This document shows, piece by piece, positions 62,130-64,000 of a stretch of 64,000 nt of DNA (position 1 is the first letter of the stretch; every line of letters begins with the position of its first letter). Under the pieces are notes generated by a model. It had not been told where the DNA came from, did not search any database, and worked only from the letters and a program-made list of their open reading frames with translations. This DNA is from JAGXRK01 sp963714415. GTDB taxonomy: Bacteria > Bacteroidota > Ignavibacteria > Ignavibacteriales > Ignavibacteriaceae. Position numbers and translations under genes: made by a program. Where the stretch lies: NCBI GenBank assembly GCA_963714415.1, contig CAVQOL010000003.1, positions 310,001-374,000 of the forward strand. The letters are read 5' to 3'.

Positions 62130-62269
62130 TTAAAAAATCTTTTTAGTCTCAATAAAACTCTGTCCTGAGCCTGTCGAAGGATCAACTGCTCTAAATTTAT
62201 AGAAATAAATTCCAGATTCAGGTTGCTTGATACTGGATGCTGGTCCGCCTGTGGCGGAAAATTCAACTA
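62130..62269 (-). pseudogene. Fossil T9SS sorting-domain tail invaded by two or three repeats
   Basis: On the minus strand VEFSATGGPASSIKQPESG, then IYFYKFRAVDPSTGSGQ and SFIETKKIF with a stop at 62130-62132. The SGIYFYKFRA and ETKKI parts are a sorting domain; SATGGPASS comes from a tccgcc/ggcgga repeat, SSIKQPE from a ccagtatcaag repeat and DPSTGSGQ from the cctgtcgaagg repeat (62161-62187). Nothing of the protein body remains upstream: a TAG stands just before it. An overlapping 71-codon frame is not a gene. Confidence 0.65.
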
Positions 62270-62407
62270 TACACTAGGAGAAGCGCTTAGTGAGAACAAG
62301 GGTAAGAAAACGACAATTTAAGTGTTTCTCTCAGAGAGAAAAATATCACTAGTTAATAAAAACAAATGGTGATTCAATGTCAAGCATAGTTGTCAAAGCG
62401 GAAATAA

Positions 62408-62442
62408 ATAAAGCCACAACTTTCAAAAAGATTGTTGTGGCT
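62408..62442 (-). terminator. Intrinsic terminator at the end of the right-edge gene (duplicate of 60055-60089)
   Basis: AGCCACAAC (62412-62420) / GTTGTGGCT (62434-62442) with the same 13-base loop TTTCAAAAAGATT. The minus-strand T run is interrupted (TTTATTTATTTC) compared with the other copy. Confidence 0.82.
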
Positions 62443-62473
62443 AAATAAGTTATGTGAACTTATGAAATAATTT

Positions 62474-62959
62474 TTACTTCATCAGGATCATTTTCTTACT
62501 GCTTATAAAGCTGCCTGCCTGAATAGTATAAATATAAACTCCGGAAGTTAAATTCTTGGCATTAAAATTCACTAAATGATAACCTTCAGATTTAACTTCA
62601 TCTACTAAAGTAGCAACTTCATTACCTAAGATGTCATAGACTTTAAGAGTTACTAATCCGCTTTGAGGCAAAGTGTACTCAATAAAAGTGGACGGATTAA
62701 AGGGATTTGGGTAGTTACCAGATAGGGAATACTCGGTTACTGGACCAAACATTGCATTTTTGTAATAAGTATTATGGTCTTTTACTAATCCAGCTGGTAT
62801 CCGTTTTTGTATATTAACCCAATCGCAAATATCTCTTGCTAATTTCCAATCTGCCCACTCTTGAACATTTTTAGTTAGTCTTATTGATGCCTCGGTAATT
62901 ACATCTGCTACATCACGACGAGTCATCGGTAACAACAGCAGCTTGATGCACATAACCAC
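62474..62959 (-). CDS. Large secreted protein, C-terminal fragment with T9SS domain
   Basis: Last piece of the gene that runs off the right edge. RRDVADVITEASIRLTKNVQ and EWADWKLARDICDWVNIQKR form a helical segment, then NYPNPFNPSTFIEYTLPQSG ... TSGVYIYTIQAGSFISSKKM. The final ~55 bases and the terminator are shared with the sialidase-like gene. True coding enters near 62940. Confidence 0.84.
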   Translation of the reverse strand: MVMCIKLLLLPMTRRDVADVITEASIRLTKNVQEWADWKLARDICDWVNIQKRIPAGLVKDHNTYYKNAMFGPVTEYSLSGNYPNPFNPSTFIEYTLPQSGLVTLKVYDILGNEVATLVDEVKSEGYHLVNFNAKNLTSGVYIYTIQAGSFISSKKMILMK

Positions 62960-63449
62960 GGGCCCAGTTAAGCAACAATGTGGCTAAATGCCCCTTTGCA
63001 TTTTCTCTCATATCGGTACCTTGATAGTTGAGGACTTTGTACCAGTAATTATAGAAATCAGGATTATCATAATCGAATACATCAACTTCATATCTGGAAC
63101 GGTATCTTGTTTTGATGGTCTCGACAAGATTCGGTAATTCAAGGTATTCTTCAGCTAAATAACCGACTTTATCGTATTGGCGAACATCAAATTGATGTTT
63201 CCAGTAGCCTTTAGGGCGTGCTTTGTTAGTTAAATCTCCAACAACAAATAGATTAAAGTTGTTATCCATCATATCATTATCACAATCAGGAACATAAACA
63301 TTTACGGGTTCAGCTGGTTCGAATCTAAATCCGAGAGGTGCAACAAGCTCTACTAAATATTCACTTGGAATGAGGTCTGTCAAATTTATAGTGTCCGCTA
63401 TTTGGAGCAGAAGTAATTGTCTCAACCCACTCAATGGTTTCACCATCAA
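62913..63449 (-). CDS. Large secreted protein, middle fragment
   Basis: NLTDLIPSEYLVELVAPLGF, FEPAEPVNVYVPDCDNDMMD, NKARPKGYWKHQFDVRQYDK and GHLATLLLNWARGYVHQAAV. This spacer with a carboxypeptidase-regulatory flavour followed by a helical GYWKHQ segment occurs, from memory, near the C-terminus of long Ignavibacteria secreted proteins; no function known. Joined to the upstream frame near 63400. Confidence 0.78.
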   Translation of the reverse strand: MMVKPLSGLRQLLLLQIADTINLTDLIPSEYLVELVAPLGFRFEPAEPVNVYVPDCDNDMMDNNFNLFVVGDLTNKARPKGYWKHQFDVRQYDKVGYLAEEYLELPNLVETIKTRYRSRYEVDVFDYDNPDFYNYWYKVLNYQGTDMRENAKGHLATLLLNWARGYVHQAAVVTDDSS

Positions 63450-64000
63450 GCTTTGTTAATTTTACCACTACACTTACACCTTCTCCTTCGTAATAAACAG
63501 CGCCTGAAATACTTCCAAGTTCATAGAGTTCAAATCCTGTGAAATGCTCTCCTGAGCTCATATTGTCTTTTATATCTGTTCCACGAACATAGACAACGTG
63601 CGGTCCGCAATCTAATTGGTGAGTGCTTAAAGTTGCTGTTACGTTTTCAATCGGGGAATTGAAGGAGCCATCGGAAGCAGACATAGCAATCCATTCCATT
63701 CCATCTATACTACATTCAGCAGACTTAATATTAGAATTGCCTTTTTGAGTATCATCAATAGTTGCAGAAACAACAACATCTTCGCCCATCAATTGTCTGC
63801 TTGGAGTAACCGCAATGTTGAGTATTTCAGGAGCGGATAAGTCCGGGGGAGTTAAATAACCTACTGAAATACTTAATAAAATTCGATCCGCCCTGATTTC
63901 CCGATAGTATAATATCTCCGGTAACTGGAAAAGTCAGTGGAAGAGTTGAGAAAAAAGTTATATGAAAAATGTTTAATGGTACCAGACGGTGCAACAAAGT
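63361..64000 (-). CDS. Large secreted protein, upstream part (truncated by the window edge)
   Basis: Readable as GDIILSGNQGGSNFI, then SVGYLTPPDLSAPEILNIAV, then a continuous Ig-like region MGEDVVVSATIDDTQKGNSN ... DCGPHVVYVRGTDIKDNMSS and GSISGAVYYEGEGVSVVVKL (carboxypeptidase-regulatory-like). At least two frame changes lie between 63840 and 63940. The Ig domain HVVYVRGTD is typical of extracellular peptidase C-termini, so the missing N-terminus may be an enzyme; unproven. Confidence 0.72.

Noticed and set aside
62051..62266. 71-codon minus-strand open frame taken as a hypothetical gene
   Set aside because: Another frame of the same DNA reads as a sorting-domain tail with repeat inserts, which explains the region better.
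1..64000. Programmed +1 frameshifting or an alternative genetic code as explanation of the breaks
   Set aside because: Breaks occur at unrelated sequences without a common slippery site or stop context, hit genes of all kinds, and leave housekeeping genes such as murQ intact; insertion-type sequencing error is simpler.

Overview
The window looks like a chromosomal segment of an AT-rich Ignavibacteria-type bacterium (Bacteroidota/Chlorobiota relatives). The main clue is the C-terminal module repeated about 17 times: NYPNPFNPST, then a VYDVLGxEV stretch, then SSGxYFYQLxAG and a KKMxLxK tail. This is the type IX secretion (T9SS) type A sorting domain in its Ignavibacteria form. TonB receptors, PorV-like barrels and Omp85-like proteins fit the same picture. 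No rRNA, tRNA, CRISPR array, transposase or phage gene was recognised.

Layout. 1-5.4 kb: cell-wall recycling (golvesin/xanthan-lyase-like protein fragment, Tat-tagged dipeptide epimerase, NagB-PIG-L fusion, MurQ). 5.7-9.3 kb: two tandem paralogous calcium-loop propeller proteins, each followed by the same hairpin. 9.5-17.3 kb: TonB-dependent receptor, a ~1160-residue surface protein and a PorV-like barrel, with a four-helix-bundle cassette flanked by inverted repeats in between. 17.4-26.6 kb: an M19 dipeptidase with a nested sorting module, an Omp85-like barrel, a secreted 5'-nucleotidase, two small barrels and two lipoproteins. 27-31.7 kb: histidine kinase, OmpR-type regulator and HerA-like ATPase. 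31.8-37.2 kb: DUF3078 protein, Wzi-like barrel and a nine-haem T9SS cytochrome. 37.2-40.2 kb: UroD-type methyltransferase, corrinoid protein, B12-reactivation protein and a tiny HTH protein. 40.3-42.8 kb: aldo/keto reductase, a two-domain lipoprotein and a CX4CH T9SS protein. 42.2-64 kb: a one-directional minus-strand array of eleven T9SS cargo proteins plus one fossil, mostly beta-propellers (SBBP, YCF48/BNR, sialidase-like) with beta-helix, P-domain and ThuA-like variants.

Two features dominate. First, roughly 35 reading-frame breaks occur, almost all equivalent to one extra base in the coding direction on either strand. This points to insertion-biased sequencing error in a draft assembly more than to gene decay, so broken genes are listed as CDS fragments with the joins described. 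Second, short palindromic repeats of several sequence families sit in frame inside T9SS sorting domains, four or five of them in the same surface loop. These are the most interesting biological signal in the window.

The genes suggest an anaerobic or facultative heterotroph that recycles peptidoglycan amino sugars, displays many secreted adhesin- or enzyme-like propellers, carries an extracellular multihaem cytochrome, and has a small corrinoid methyl-transfer module. Pathway assignments rest on motifs read by eye; no database search was possible.
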